IMG/VR virus record: IMGVR_UViG_3300027759_000421
Coordinates: 1-23,982 of that record
Direction: 5' to 3' (one strand)
DNA length: 23,982 nt
Source: a virus
The notes beneath the pieces were generated by a model. The model was not told the DNA's origin and searched no databases. It was given only the letters and a program-made list of their open reading frames with translations. The position numbers were made by a program, and so were the translations under genes. This document shows positions 16,101 through 23,351 of the stretch, piece by piece; position 1 is the stretch's first letter; each line of letters begins with the position of its first letter.

Positions 16101-17228
16101 AGAAGATGCTGTGTCATATTTTTGAACGTTCAACATCTTTTGAGAAACTAATACATTGGCTGTATTAGAATATCCAAACCCTCCACCAAAATTAGTTACT
16201 GGTGTAGGAGTTGATACACTGATTATTAACCAATTAGTTAATACATATGTAAATGTAAAAAATTTAAACGTAACATTATAAGGAAGATATTCTATAATGT
16301 TACCGGTTCTAGGATCATTCCAAAGTGATGTATTACCGCTCTGACCAAGATATGTAATTTGATTTCTAGGAGCCGGAGTAGATCCTAAGTAAGCAGAGCC
16401 AGCTGGATATGTAATGTCTGTTATTGCAAAATTAACTAGACCAGTTTCAGTAGCTACCTCTGTAATTAATGCTTTACCTCTTATTCCATTATCTGAAACA
16501 ATATTAACAACCTCACCAACTTCAAAGGATTGTCCTCCAGAAGTTATAGTTAGAGAGTTTAGAGAGCCAGTTATCTTAGGGGCGTCTAGAATAATACCAT
16601 TATCTGTAACTAATTCACCTCGTGAAAAATTGCCTCTAACGTTGCTTAAGTATAAAACATCAACTGTTTTTCCGCTAACTTGTCTAGTAACTAAATCCTC
16701 TACAAACGCTTTTGCACCAGACTTTGTACCAGTTATTTCTTTGTTTAGTAGAGATGGGTTTCTAGTAGATTTAGTGACTTCGATATATTTCGGTAATACC
16801 CATTTACCTGAGGAGGCTTTAAATATGTCCCTGCTCGGCAAATATACTTCTGCTGAAGTACCGTAAAGCAATCTGAACAAAAGGTCTACAGATTTTTCAC
16901 TACCCTTACTTTTGTATAAATCATGGGCAGCTTTAATAAGTAATTTCTTATTTGATAGAGTACTAAATTGAATATTCTTTAAATACTTTTCCTTGAAGTA
17001 TACAATAAACTCATCTAAAGTTCTATCTACATCTCGGTTATCTAAAAGAGTTCTTGAGTAGTACGCTACCTTGCCGGCAACATCTACACCGTCTACTTCA
17101 GCTATTTGAGTCTCAAGCCATCTGTAATATTCTTCTGCAAAAAGAATAAACAAAGGACCTTCGTCCTGATAGAATGCAGGAAACTGAGACTTAACTAAAG
17201 GACTAATAAACTGTTCTACTTGACTCAT
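13158..17228 (-). CDS. 7: gp7-like baseplate wedge initiator, very large
   Basis: A 1356-residue protein, longer than T4 gp7 (1032). Residues 1-155 contain ISPLVKSQFPAFYQDEGPLF, FAEEYYRWLE, FIVYFKEKYL and LYKSKGSEKSVDLLFRLLYG. This resembles the tail protein I domain that starts gp7 and P2 gpI-type wedge proteins. The C-terminal 80 residues contain DGFLSDSKKIFDGDYYQEYS and EVLHVAGTKYFGRVI, which I recall as the conserved end of marine phage gp7. Between them lies an Asn/Thr/Ser-rich beta region with about nine G-x-G-Y repeats and several F-x-x-G-E-L-V units. In T4 gp7 starts wedge assembly and binds gp10, gp8 and gp6. The start overlaps the gp6 stop as TAATG, with AAGAG just upstream. Assignment rests on ends and position. 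Confidence 0.8.
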   Translation of the reverse strand: MSQVEQFISPLVKSQFPAFYQDEGPLFILFAEEYYRWLETQIAEVDGVDVAGKVAYYSRTLLDNRDVDRTLDEFIVYFKEKYLKNIQFSTLSNKKLLIKAAHDLYKSKGSEKSVDLLFRLLYGTSAEVYLPSRDIFKASSGKWVLPKYIEVTKSTRNPSLLNKEITGTKSGAKAFVEDLVTRQVSGKTVDVLYLSNVRGNFSRGELVTDNGIILDAPKITGSLNSLTITSGGQSFEVGEVVNIVSDNGIRGKALITEVATETGLVNFAITDITYPAGSAYLGSTPAPRNQITYLGQSGNTSLWNDPRTGNIIEYLPYNVTFKFFTFTYVLTNWLIISVSTPTPVTNFGGGFGYSNTANVLVSQKMLNVQKYDTASSNTILLFETVSQNLLSIPVTSVTGSLSNGSVIYNAAGSGQASLVVVQQTGSSNTANVTINRPKFSGDIVASNTYFYDGSLKILAVNNSTLSTGLVLQQSNATYGNSYNTATVLSVANSVVLALNVSSIAGSFAPGQFVRQGSTANGIVAGVPWRSNFNQANTNYLMLSNVQGTFTTSSIISAYPNSANTTTFLGNSQVTSVNTTSLITIQSSNSTPWYEGNTVVNISNTSQRATIIGSANVGGKFTIISNTDVSAVGTLIGSNVLFATSVSNTGYIGMIDVINTFYAGNNCYLNGVETANTTYKVLTVSSGSGANATVGTIENSETVVVSEERLAANNDGPSSYTIPYLTLKLTGVNSGYNYILDTYVANGGTGYTNSYTTTTGGSPSLAANLQIVTSNSGVIVAVYPANTGNGYSSLPTITLPTGSGANVVPLFPYGFNKDVTGTLNTPLNNLLGTKLLTIGSISSLTNINPGENYNVDPFVLPVEKTVSYYDKKDFFIEYANSTGMFTEGELVTQSQTKLYRTLTANTISGNSQINIVTVTNGGYGYTNGQAINTFHTYNIKIGAWLGGIMLPVPGSVQSANIVINTNANGTITSFTYANNGVGITNAASLTVKGAAADIGKVRAININNPGSGYTNGASITFTGGGATTNAVATITTNTIGSITSITFTNNGIGYTTAPLVGVTGGTGQSLTAYIDAILTANTKPVLPRVGDVYYKESNTSNYGYVYSSEYNAVSNSYSIILENTTGASFTSGNYYSRASLATINVASTNSTSNNLVYKGYVKGAISITDFYTGAISGRVLIRRLSMFNDFKGDGTAIIGTTSGTIANTTSVYDEQGALPIGLNSSISANVVAATGSLVAADVIDSGLGYIQDETVSMTNKLGYVGTAKATVNRQGVAQGRYASTDGFLSDSKKIFDGDYYQEYSYEVQSAIPLETYADVLKEVLHVAGTKYFGRVIKTETVGLTANVVGTSNTITIS
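13470..15000 (-). repeat. Degenerate G-x-G-Y protein repeats in the gp7-like protein
   Basis: Seven units lie in this part of the gene: ANGGTGYTNSY, NTGNGYSSLP, TNGGYGYTNGQ, NNGVGITNAAS, NPGSGYTNGAS, NNGIGYTTAP and DSGLGYIQDE, with two further weaker units upstream (TSGGQSFEVGE near 16535, GGGFGYSNTA near 16175). Three of them, between about 14065 and 14300, are spaced about 30-40 residues apart, and strands such as ITSFTY and ITSITF precede two of those. They are the same family as in the DUF4815-type protein. Confidence 0.7.
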
Positions 17229-19021
17229 TATGCTCTTATAGCTTCTACAGTTACATTAATATCGGCATCTCTAATTTCTAGGATGACATTTTTGGTAGAG
17301 AAGATGTCTTTGGTTAATGCATCTACAAATATTCTTACACCTTCACCCTCATAGCTGTCTACAATAAATCCATTTAAGTTAATGACTCCGGAAGTGTAAT
17401 TAACTGTACCTACTTGTTTTACTATTTGATGAGAATTGTTAACCAAACTAACAATATTTAATATACCCAATCCATCATCTTCTATTAAGCACTGTCTATT
17501 GTTATAGGTAAAGTATGAGGAGGTAATAGCACTTACTTCATTAGGTAAATTAAACGGAGTAGAGTTATTAAAGTTAGATAACTGAAAACCGTAGTTTATT
17601 GTGTAATTAGCCGCTTGAGAAAGCGATGGGACTATAGTTTTAAATGGTCGTATGAAGGTGTCATTACTAATAATACTGAAGTGGGCTGCATCAATAGCTT
17701 CTACGAACCGACTAAATCGTAATGTCTTTTTAAAATCATTAAGGTAGTCAGCGTTGAATTGTGATACAGCAGACGTAACTAAGGTTTTAATATCACTTAG
17801 TTTAAGACTGGTTTGATTAATACCGTATCTAACATTAGTATCCACTTCAAGAAACAAGTATTCAGGGTCAATGAATACAGGATCAATGGAGAGCGGTGAA
17901 CGTGGTTTAATGAAGTTGTACAGCTCGTCTTTTAAGCCTTGAGGAGTCCCGTCAGCGTTATTAACGTCGACAGAAATGTACACCTTACCGTATTGAGGGG
18001 GATCTAGCTCTTCACCACCAAACGCTGATACTGCTGATATGACGGGAAAATTGGATCTTAGTAAATTTTCATAGTCAGATGTTGTAACGGCACGGTCTTG
18101 GTTTTGATAGTATCTTGGAGCATTAAATTTAATAGAAGCTACAGTTTCGTTAATTGCACCGTTGTAAGCGCTCTTTGTAGTTATAATGTCCGATATATTA
18201 TTCTCACCTTGTATGCTGGAGTCAATATCAAATAAGTCTGAACCGTTAGCAAGTTCTCCAGAACTGATCCTATATTCTACTACTACAGTAGCGCCATTTT
18301 TTGGTCTTCTTGATATAACATCATCTCCAAATATTAATTCATATTGCTCGTTTTCTGCACCCTGCAAAAAGTAAACTTTTGAATTAGCATTTAGTCCAAG
18401 GAAGGATGATGCTTTAGTGTATGTAATTGCATTAGCGCCATTATTCTCATAAACAGTAACTAGTAGGCTTCTTGTATCTACTGTAGGATTAGATAATACA
18501 AATCTTTGAGTGTTGTTTGAAGAAACATATACAAAGGATTCAGTCAGGTAAGTACCTTCATAAATTGTTAAATCAATATCAAACACTCCATTACTATTAA
18601 TAGATACAACTTTATTTTCTTCTGTACTAAAAGTGAATGTATTACTTCCGATTCTAGAAGTAAAAGTTTGTCCTCGCGGAATAATTAATTGAGTAGTAGT
18701 AACACTAGAAGGCGTTACAGTAAAGTTAATATCTGCCTCAGATGATCTGTATGATCTAGGCACGTAGTTTAACTCTTTACTATGGGATACCACACTATCT
18801 CTTAACTGAGCGGTATCTAAGAACATCTCGCGCGAGATCATATTTAAATAGAAAGAGTTTAGATACGTGTTGTACGCCAATACATCTAACATGCTCGCCA
18901 TGTTAGAGCCTTCAAAATCATAGTCCTTGAAAGGGGAATTTGATCTTCTTAAATATGTCTTTAAATTATCCTTGATCGTATTGAAATCAAGGCTAACTAA
19001 ATCTGCTGTGGTGTTAGCCAT
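17228..19021 (-). CDS. 6: gp6-like baseplate wedge protein
   Basis: A 597-residue protein close in size to T4 gp6 (660). The N-terminal 100 residues carry the family pattern: LDFNTIKDNLKTYLR, FEGSNMASMLDVLAYNTYLN, NMISREMFLDTAQLRDSVVS, LNYVPRSYRSSEA. A core near residues 305-355 contains RAVTTSDYENLLRSNFPVI and PPQYGKVYISVD, matching the baseplate J-like part of gp6. In T4, gp6 dimers form the continuous ring that joins the six wedges around the hub. Its order between gp25-like and gp7-like genes fits. The start overlaps the gp25 stop by one base (TAATG), with TAGGA about eight bases upstream, and its own stop overlaps the gp7 start the same way. No insertion or truncation is apparent. Confidence 0.92.
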   Translation of the reverse strand: MANTTADLVSLDFNTIKDNLKTYLRRSNSPFKDYDFEGSNMASMLDVLAYNTYLNSFYLNMISREMFLDTAQLRDSVVSHSKELNYVPRSYRSSEADINFTVTPSSVTTTQLIIPRGQTFTSRIGSNTFTFSTEENKVVSINSNGVFDIDLTIYEGTYLTESFVYVSSNNTQRFVLSNPTVDTRSLLVTVYENNGANAITYTKASSFLGLNANSKVYFLQGAENEQYELIFGDDVISRRPKNGATVVVEYRISSGELANGSDLFDIDSSIQGENNISDIITTKSAYNGAINETVASIKFNAPRYYQNQDRAVTTSDYENLLRSNFPVISAVSAFGGEELDPPQYGKVYISVDVNNADGTPQGLKDELYNFIKPRSPLSIDPVFIDPEYLFLEVDTNVRYGINQTSLKLSDIKTLVTSAVSQFNADYLNDFKKTLRFSRFVEAIDAAHFSIISNDTFIRPFKTIVPSLSQAANYTINYGFQLSNFNNSTPFNLPNEVSAITSSYFTYNNRQCLIEDDGLGILNIVSLVNNSHQIVKQVGTVNYTSGVINLNGFIVDSYEGEGVRIFVDALTKDIFSTKNVILEIRDADINVTVEAIRA

Positions 19022-19449
19022 TAACGTGTCCTATCTAATAGTATGTCAAGTACTATAGGGTCTTCTTTGTTATAGATTGAAAAAAGTATTCTAACAGTAT
19101 ATGTATTAAGCTCTGGAACCGCTGATACGATGACTTGAATTACTTGGGCTCGCTTTTCAAAATTCTCTATAGTTTTTTGTATAGCGCTTTGAATTGCACT
19201 CTCTGTACCTGGACCAATATTCTCAAACAGGTTTTTAGATATACTGCTACCAATATATGGATTGAATAATCTTTCACCTCTATTTGTTAATAAAAGATTC
19301 CTAATTGAACGTTTAACTGCTTCTTCATTAAAGAAAACAGTTAGGTCTTTCTTGCTCGGTTGAGGATTAAATTCAGTATCAAAGTCTGCATACACTACCT
19401 TCTTTAAAGATAGTGGGGAATAGAGTTCTGCTCTTCTAATAGCTGCCAT
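19021..19449 (-). CDS. 25: gp25-like baseplate wedge protein
   Basis: A 142-residue protein, near the usual size (T4 gp25 is 132). The diagnostic segment is EEAVKRSIRNLLLTNRGERL followed by FNPYIGSSISKNLFEN, the gp25/anti-adapter-like fold with the conserved G-E-R motif. In T4, gp25 sits at the core of each wedge, contacts gp6 and gp53, and joins the wedge to the sheath. The fold has been labelled lysozyme-like in databases, but no hydrolase active site is expected. TAATG overlaps couple it both to the upstream 345-residue gene and to gp6. An AAAGG ribosome site lies before the ATG. Confidence 0.93.
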   Translation of the reverse strand: MAAIRRAELYSPLSLKKVVYADFDTEFNPQPSKKDLTVFFNEEAVKRSIRNLLLTNRGERLFNPYIGSSISKNLFENIGPGTESAIQSAIQKTIENFEKRAQVIQVIVSAVPELNTYTVRILFSIYNKEDPIVLDILLDRTR

Positions 19450-20486
19450 TATGCTGCCTTTGGTTTAATATCGTTAACATTCACTACACAAAATTTAATT
19501 GGTAGATTAACCGCCAACCAGTCAAACCCAAGTCCAAAAAACCTTAACACAGATAAAACAGCATCAATAAATTTTTTAATTAAATTAACTACAAAATTAT
19601 TTAACCATGCTACCATATCAGTCATAATTTTGTAAAAATCAATATTAGGAATTTTTACATTGCTTAGAGGCAGCTTCCAGTCTAAAGGGCTACCAAATAT
19701 CGGTAGTTTAAACTTCTCAATAATTGCAACTAACTGTGCATAAGTTGCTTTAGCTACTCCGTAAATTTCTGCTGCAAGTTTTTTTACTAGTCCAACTAGA
19801 TCATTTAATGTAGGAGGATTGATAAAATAATTTAATACCTCATTTAAAAATGCCTTTATAGCATTTTCCCATGTTACTAGAGTCCATAAAGTACCTTGAT
19901 TGTAAGCAGTATAGATTTTTAAAGCTGCTGTAATAAGATCAATGATTTGTTTGATTTTTTTAATCACCTCTCTTACTAAACCATCTACTATAGACTTAAC
20001 CAACATAGCAATTTCTTTAGCTTTATTAATCACTGAATCAAGTAAAGGAAAGGTAATACCTAAAGCATTTAGAATTTTCATTAGCGTATCTTTAGCGCTA
20101 TCATATAATCTAGTGACAATTTGAGTTAAGGTTGTATAGATATCTTGTCTAAAAAGGTCTCTTACCGATAACTCTAAAACTGGTAATTTAGTGTCAAGAA
20201 AGGCGCCCCCTAAAGCTTGTAAAAGGGCTAGTAGTTTATCAAATACTATTTTAAGGATATCAATACCTCCATAGCTGAACATTCTACTAATAGTTTCTTT
20301 TATATCAATTAGCGGGTTGATAAGCCCTGATGTATTACAATACCATCCAATAAGTGGAAATTCTAATCCTACAACTCTTTGGTTTCCTTTTGGAAAATTT
20401 ACAGACACGGTATCATACATGTTTTGCATGTTTAGAGTGGATGATGGATCTAATCTAAAAGAGCCGTCTATATGATCTATTTGCAT
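19449..20486 (-). CDS. Unrecognised helical hub-adjacent protein
   Basis: A 345-residue protein that I do not recognise by name. After a polar, strand-like N-terminus (residues 1-50, ending LEFPLIGWYCN), residues about 55-320 are long amphipathic and hydrophobic helices rich in Leu, Ile, Val and Lys. Examples are ILKIVFDKLLALLQALGGAF, VREVIKKIKQIIDLITAALK and NFVVNLIKKFIDAVLSVLRF. There is no signal peptide or motif for an enzyme. It differs sharply from the Asn/Thr-rich beta proteins around it. It lies between spike and gp25 genes, with a one-base gap to the spike stop and no clear ribosome site, so translation may depend on coupling. Marine T4-like phages often have an uncharacterised structural gene here. 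A hub or tube-interior component, perhaps membrane-active on ejection, is possible but only inferred. Confidence 0.8.
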   Translation of the reverse strand: MQIDHIDGSFRLDPSSTLNMQNMYDTVSVNFPKGNQRVVGLEFPLIGWYCNTSGLINPLIDIKETISRMFSYGGIDILKIVFDKLLALLQALGGAFLDTKLPVLELSVRDLFRQDIYTTLTQIVTRLYDSAKDTLMKILNALGITFPLLDSVINKAKEIAMLVKSIVDGLVREVIKKIKQIIDLITAALKIYTAYNQGTLWTLVTWENAIKAFLNEVLNYFINPPTLNDLVGLVKKLAAEIYGVAKATYAQLVAIIEKFKLPIFGSPLDWKLPLSNVKIPNIDFYKIMTDMVAWLNNFVVNLIKKFIDAVLSVLRFFGLGFDWLAVNLPIKFCVVNVNDIKPKAA

Positions 20487-20487
20487 G

Positions 20488-21177
20488 TTACGCGTCTAAA
20501 AGAATTGTTTGTCCCGACCCTGCAGTTATTACAATACTGCCCTCGGATGACATATTAATGTTGCCTTTAACAAATATGGTGTAGTCTTTAAGTGAAATCT
20601 CTATCCTATCATCTACTGATTTGTCTACTCTTCTACCTTTGTTATTAACTTCGGTATAGGTACCAGATTTGTGATAAATGTGAATTCGCTCGTTATCTGG
20701 AGTATCATCTAACTCTATAACGTGCCCACTCTTGGATCTAATAACCTTATTGTAAGGATATTTAGCGCGCGAGGCTGACGGTGGCTCTGGACCATCTTGT
20801 TTTTTAACTATCTTTGATCTACCTAATGCTTCGTCAGGAAGATCATTTGTATTGTCATCTCCAACTTTTTCCTTACCTGCAAGAGTGCCTAGAATAATAG
20901 GGTAATTGCCGTCTCGCCCATCCATAAAGAACCCCACAACCGTGGTTCCTAATTCCATACCGGTTGCAAAAGATCCAACCTTTTTCAAGCTTGCACTTGA
21001 AGTTGGTAATAAAATAGTAGCCCAGGGTAAAGCACTTGTAGGTACTTTGGTTTTTTGATCTGGGTGAATACCTTGAATACGAACCTTAACTCTACCGGTT
21101 TTTTCTGGATCTTCTAAATCCTCAACCGTTCCAATAAACCATCTAAAGCCTTCATCGCCAATATTAAGTGTTGTCAT
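20488..21177 (-). CDS. 5: gp5-like baseplate hub/spike protein without lysozyme domain
   Basis: A 229-residue protein. Residues 1-105 form an OB-fold hub domain of the gp5/gpV/VgrG type: FRWFIGTVEDLEDPEKTGRV, VRIQGIHPD, LPWATILLPTSSA, GTTVVGFFMDGRDGNYPIIL. Residues about 145-229 are a spike-stem type segment with SKSGHVIELDDTPDNERIHI and HKSGTYTEVNNKGRRV, followed by short repeated strands (ISLKDYTIFVKGNINMSSEG). T4 gp5 is 575 residues with a lysozyme domain between these two parts; that domain is absent here. The start overlaps the hub gene stop as ATGA. The protein should form the trimeric central spike beneath the gp27-like hub. Confidence 0.88.
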   Translation of the reverse strand: MTTLNIGDEGFRWFIGTVEDLEDPEKTGRVKVRIQGIHPDQKTKVPTSALPWATILLPTSSASLKKVGSFATGMELGTTVVGFFMDGRDGNYPIILGTLAGKEKVGDDNTNDLPDEALGRSKIVKKQDGPEPPSASRAKYPYNKVIRSKSGHVIELDDTPDNERIHIYHKSGTYTEVNNKGRRVDKSVDDRIEISLKDYTIFVKGNINMSSEGSIVITAGSGQTILLDA

Positions 21178-22481
21178 TGCAATCCATTCCCTGCTTTTAA
21201 TCCAAGCTTATTACAATCAAATGCTATTCTATGTCTGAATTTTTTATCTTCTACGTAAATTAAATGTCTTAATTTAGTAATCATATAGTTGCCAGAAAAC
21301 CTTACATCCATCTTTCCTTCATCACCGCTAAGACCGGATGTAGTAGGCATGTCTAGATATATTACGTCTGATACTTTTAATGCACTGTCACCTTGAACTA
21401 AACATCTCATTACATTTTCAGAAAATAAAGCATCATAAGCATTAGTATGTCCAACTAATTTACCTAATTGATCATCTGGCCTTGCTGAGTCTTTAGGTAA
21501 TAAAAATTTTCTTGAACCTGCTTCATACTGATTAACAAATTCTAAACTGTTAGGTAGTTTTGCATCAGGGTCGGTTGTTTTAAATTTTTGAAATTGTTCA
21601 GATAATTTAAACTGAACATCCACGGTTTTTTTAGTAAAGATATCAAACGTACGTATTGTACTGGATACTGCTCCTGATTGTAACTTGGTATAAGTATCAA
21701 ACGTAGCGAGTCTTTCCATTTTTATAATATTTCTGTATTCAGCTACTTGTCTGGCTTCATCAGATCTATCACCAGCTGCTACGTTTGGTCCATGAGTGAA
21801 TCTAAGCTTTAGACCGCTTGTAGGGCTGTCTATTTTTGCTATACCTTCTCTTAGGATATATTCAATACTCTTGAAATTAAACCCGTCTTGATTCTCATAG
21901 AACAAATATGGTCCGCCTCCTGTAGCAGATAAACTTATAGACTTTTGTCTTAAAAAATCAATAGCGGCTAAAGGGCTTAATCTGGGTACCACTATTTCAT
22001 TGATACCTCTGGTAGGTTCAACCACAACATTTTTTTTAGTTTTAATTTCACTAGTAAGAATATTTTTAACAATTTCACTAATGGTAAGTTTATAACTGTT
22101 TTCTATTCTAATATTTGAATTAATAAAATGCTCATTAGATATACATTTCAATAAGTAAGTAGATGACTTTACATTATCATCTACTATAATACTATCCATT
22201 TTATTTATTCTAAAATTATAAGTAGCAGCCTTTGGATGGGCAGGTGAAATAAAAGTCACTTTGATAAACTCTTCACCTATTATAGGAAATGATGTTTGAA
22301 GACCTATAGCATCTTTTAACACAATCTCAGCGTACACTGTAGGCTGATCAATCTCTTCAAAGATTGACATAGTGAGTAACAAATTAGTAATATCTACTTT
22401 GCTTTTGCCATTTGAACTGGTCAGCTCAAGGGCTTGAATCTTTATATCACCATTTTCAAACTTATTACCTGCGGCTGTCAT
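21174..22481 (-). CDS. 27: gp27-like baseplate hub protein
   Basis: A 435-residue protein slightly longer than T4 gp27 (391). Its N-terminal part has the strand-rich pattern of the gp27/gpD/gp44 hub superfamily: DITNLLLTMSIFEEIDQPTV, EIVLKDAIGL, EFIKVTFISP. A helical segment follows, with SYKLTISEIVKNIL and LSPLAAIDFLRQKSIS. Later strands include YMITKLRHLIYVEDKKFRHR, the typical hub C-terminal hairpin with YMITKLRH. In T4 the gp27 trimer forms the channel ring above gp5. Position directly before the spike gene strongly supports the call. ATGA overlaps join it to gp53 upstream and to the spike downstream. Sequence similarity to T4 gp27 itself is expected to be weak. Confidence 0.8.
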   Translation of the reverse strand: MTAAGNKFENGDIKIQALELTSSNGKSKVDITNLLLTMSIFEEIDQPTVYAEIVLKDAIGLQTSFPIIGEEFIKVTFISPAHPKAATYNFRINKMDSIIVDDNVKSSTYLLKCISNEHFINSNIRIENSYKLTISEIVKNILTSEIKTKKNVVVEPTRGINEIVVPRLSPLAAIDFLRQKSISLSATGGGPYLFYENQDGFNFKSIEYILREGIAKIDSPTSGLKLRFTHGPNVAAGDRSDEARQVAEYRNIIKMERLATFDTYTKLQSGAVSSTIRTFDIFTKKTVDVQFKLSEQFQKFKTTDPDAKLPNSLEFVNQYEAGSRKFLLPKDSARPDDQLGKLVGHTNAYDALFSENVMRCLVQGDSALKVSDVIYLDMPTTSGLSGDEGKMDVRFSGNYMITKLRHLIYVEDKKFRHRIAFDCNKLGLKAGNGLQ

Positions 22482-23338
22482 AGAAGAGATACCATTTCTT
22501 TTTCAATCTCATCCACATAGCTTCTATCAATAACTCTTATATGTTTTCTCGATTCATTTATTTCTGACTCGTAATCAAAAGCACTAACCGCCGACCAGTA
22601 TATTAATTCATCTGATGGTATATCTGTACTTAACGTATTTACTTCGCTTACTGTTAACGTTAGAGTGGTGTTATAGCTCTTGGTTAAAGTAGCAGTGGTG
22701 GTAAATTCTCCATCAATAGCATACAAAATAACCGTGGTGTCATCTAGAATAGTTTTTATATAACCAGAGGCAGTAATATTTAATGCACCATCAAATTGTC
22801 GTACTCTTTCACCCTCTAAAAGCCCAGTTGATGAATCAACAGTTAGAGATAAAATTTTATTTGTTTCTACCACGTAATCAATTGGCTTGCGTACATAATG
22901 AATAACTCTATTATTATTACCCACTACCGGTTGCCAGTATTTTTTACGTGAAGATGGAGTAATGCTGTCAAAGGCTTCCGGAGATAGCATTTGATCATCA
23001 CCATACCAATTGACCCTATAAAATAAAATTTGCTCAGTTGCTTTTTCTATAGTGCCGTATTTCTTTACTATGAATTTTTTAAAGTCTCCGGTGGGCATAG
23101 GCCATTGATAGTACGGATCAATAATATCATTTGCCAAATATATTAGCCAGGAATATCTGGCATCACCATAATAGTCTGCAGCAATATGATCTGGACGCTC
23201 ACCATCCTTTACAACATAAGGATAGAATACGTTAACGTTATTTTTAACAACATCTCTAATCTTAACACTTGCTAATAAATTGATAGCAGGATTGTCAAGA
23301 TAATTAATAACAGGAAAATTTGTAAAATATGTATACAT
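22478..23338 (-). CDS. 53: gp53-like baseplate wedge protein
   Basis: A 286-residue protein. The N-terminus has the family pattern MYTYFTNFPVINYLDN, then KDGERPDHIAADYYGDARYS and WLIYLANDIIDPYYQWPM in the LysM-like core of gp53. T4 gp53 has 196 residues. The extra length here includes residues about 160-240, a beta insertion with GLLEGERVRQFDGALNIT, before the conserved end SAVSAFDYESEINESRKHIR. In T4, gp53 binds the wedge core and joins neighbouring wedges to close the hexagonal ring around the hub. The gene follows gp48 after 13 bases with only a weak ribosome site, and its end overlaps the hub gene by four bases. Confidence 0.9.
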   Translation of the reverse strand: MYTYFTNFPVINYLDNPAINLLASVKIRDVVKNNVNVFYPYVVKDGERPDHIAADYYGDARYSWLIYLANDIIDPYYQWPMPTGDFKKFIVKKYGTIEKATEQILFYRVNWYGDDQMLSPEAFDSITPSSRKKYWQPVVGNNNRVIHYVRKPIDYVVETNKILSLTVDSSTGLLEGERVRQFDGALNITASGYIKTILDDTTVILYAIDGEFTTTATLTKSYNTTLTLTVSEVNTLSTDIPSDELIYWSAVSAFDYESEINESRKHIRVIDRSYVDEIEKEMVSLL

Positions 23339-23351
23339 GTCTTATGAGGTA

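Noticed and set aside
16414-16866. Plus-strand 150-codon open frame
   Set aside because: It is antisense to the N-terminal part of the gp7-like gene that contains recognised family motifs; no ribosome site and no recognisable product.
19021-19449. Lysozyme activity for the gp25-like protein
   Set aside because: Database labels call the fold lysozyme-like, but the family is a structural wedge component and no catalytic residues are apparent.
22196-22570. Further TTATTTATT-like strings that resemble late promoters
   Set aside because: They lie inside the hub and gp53 coding regions, far from any gene start, and are expected by chance in AT-rich DNA.
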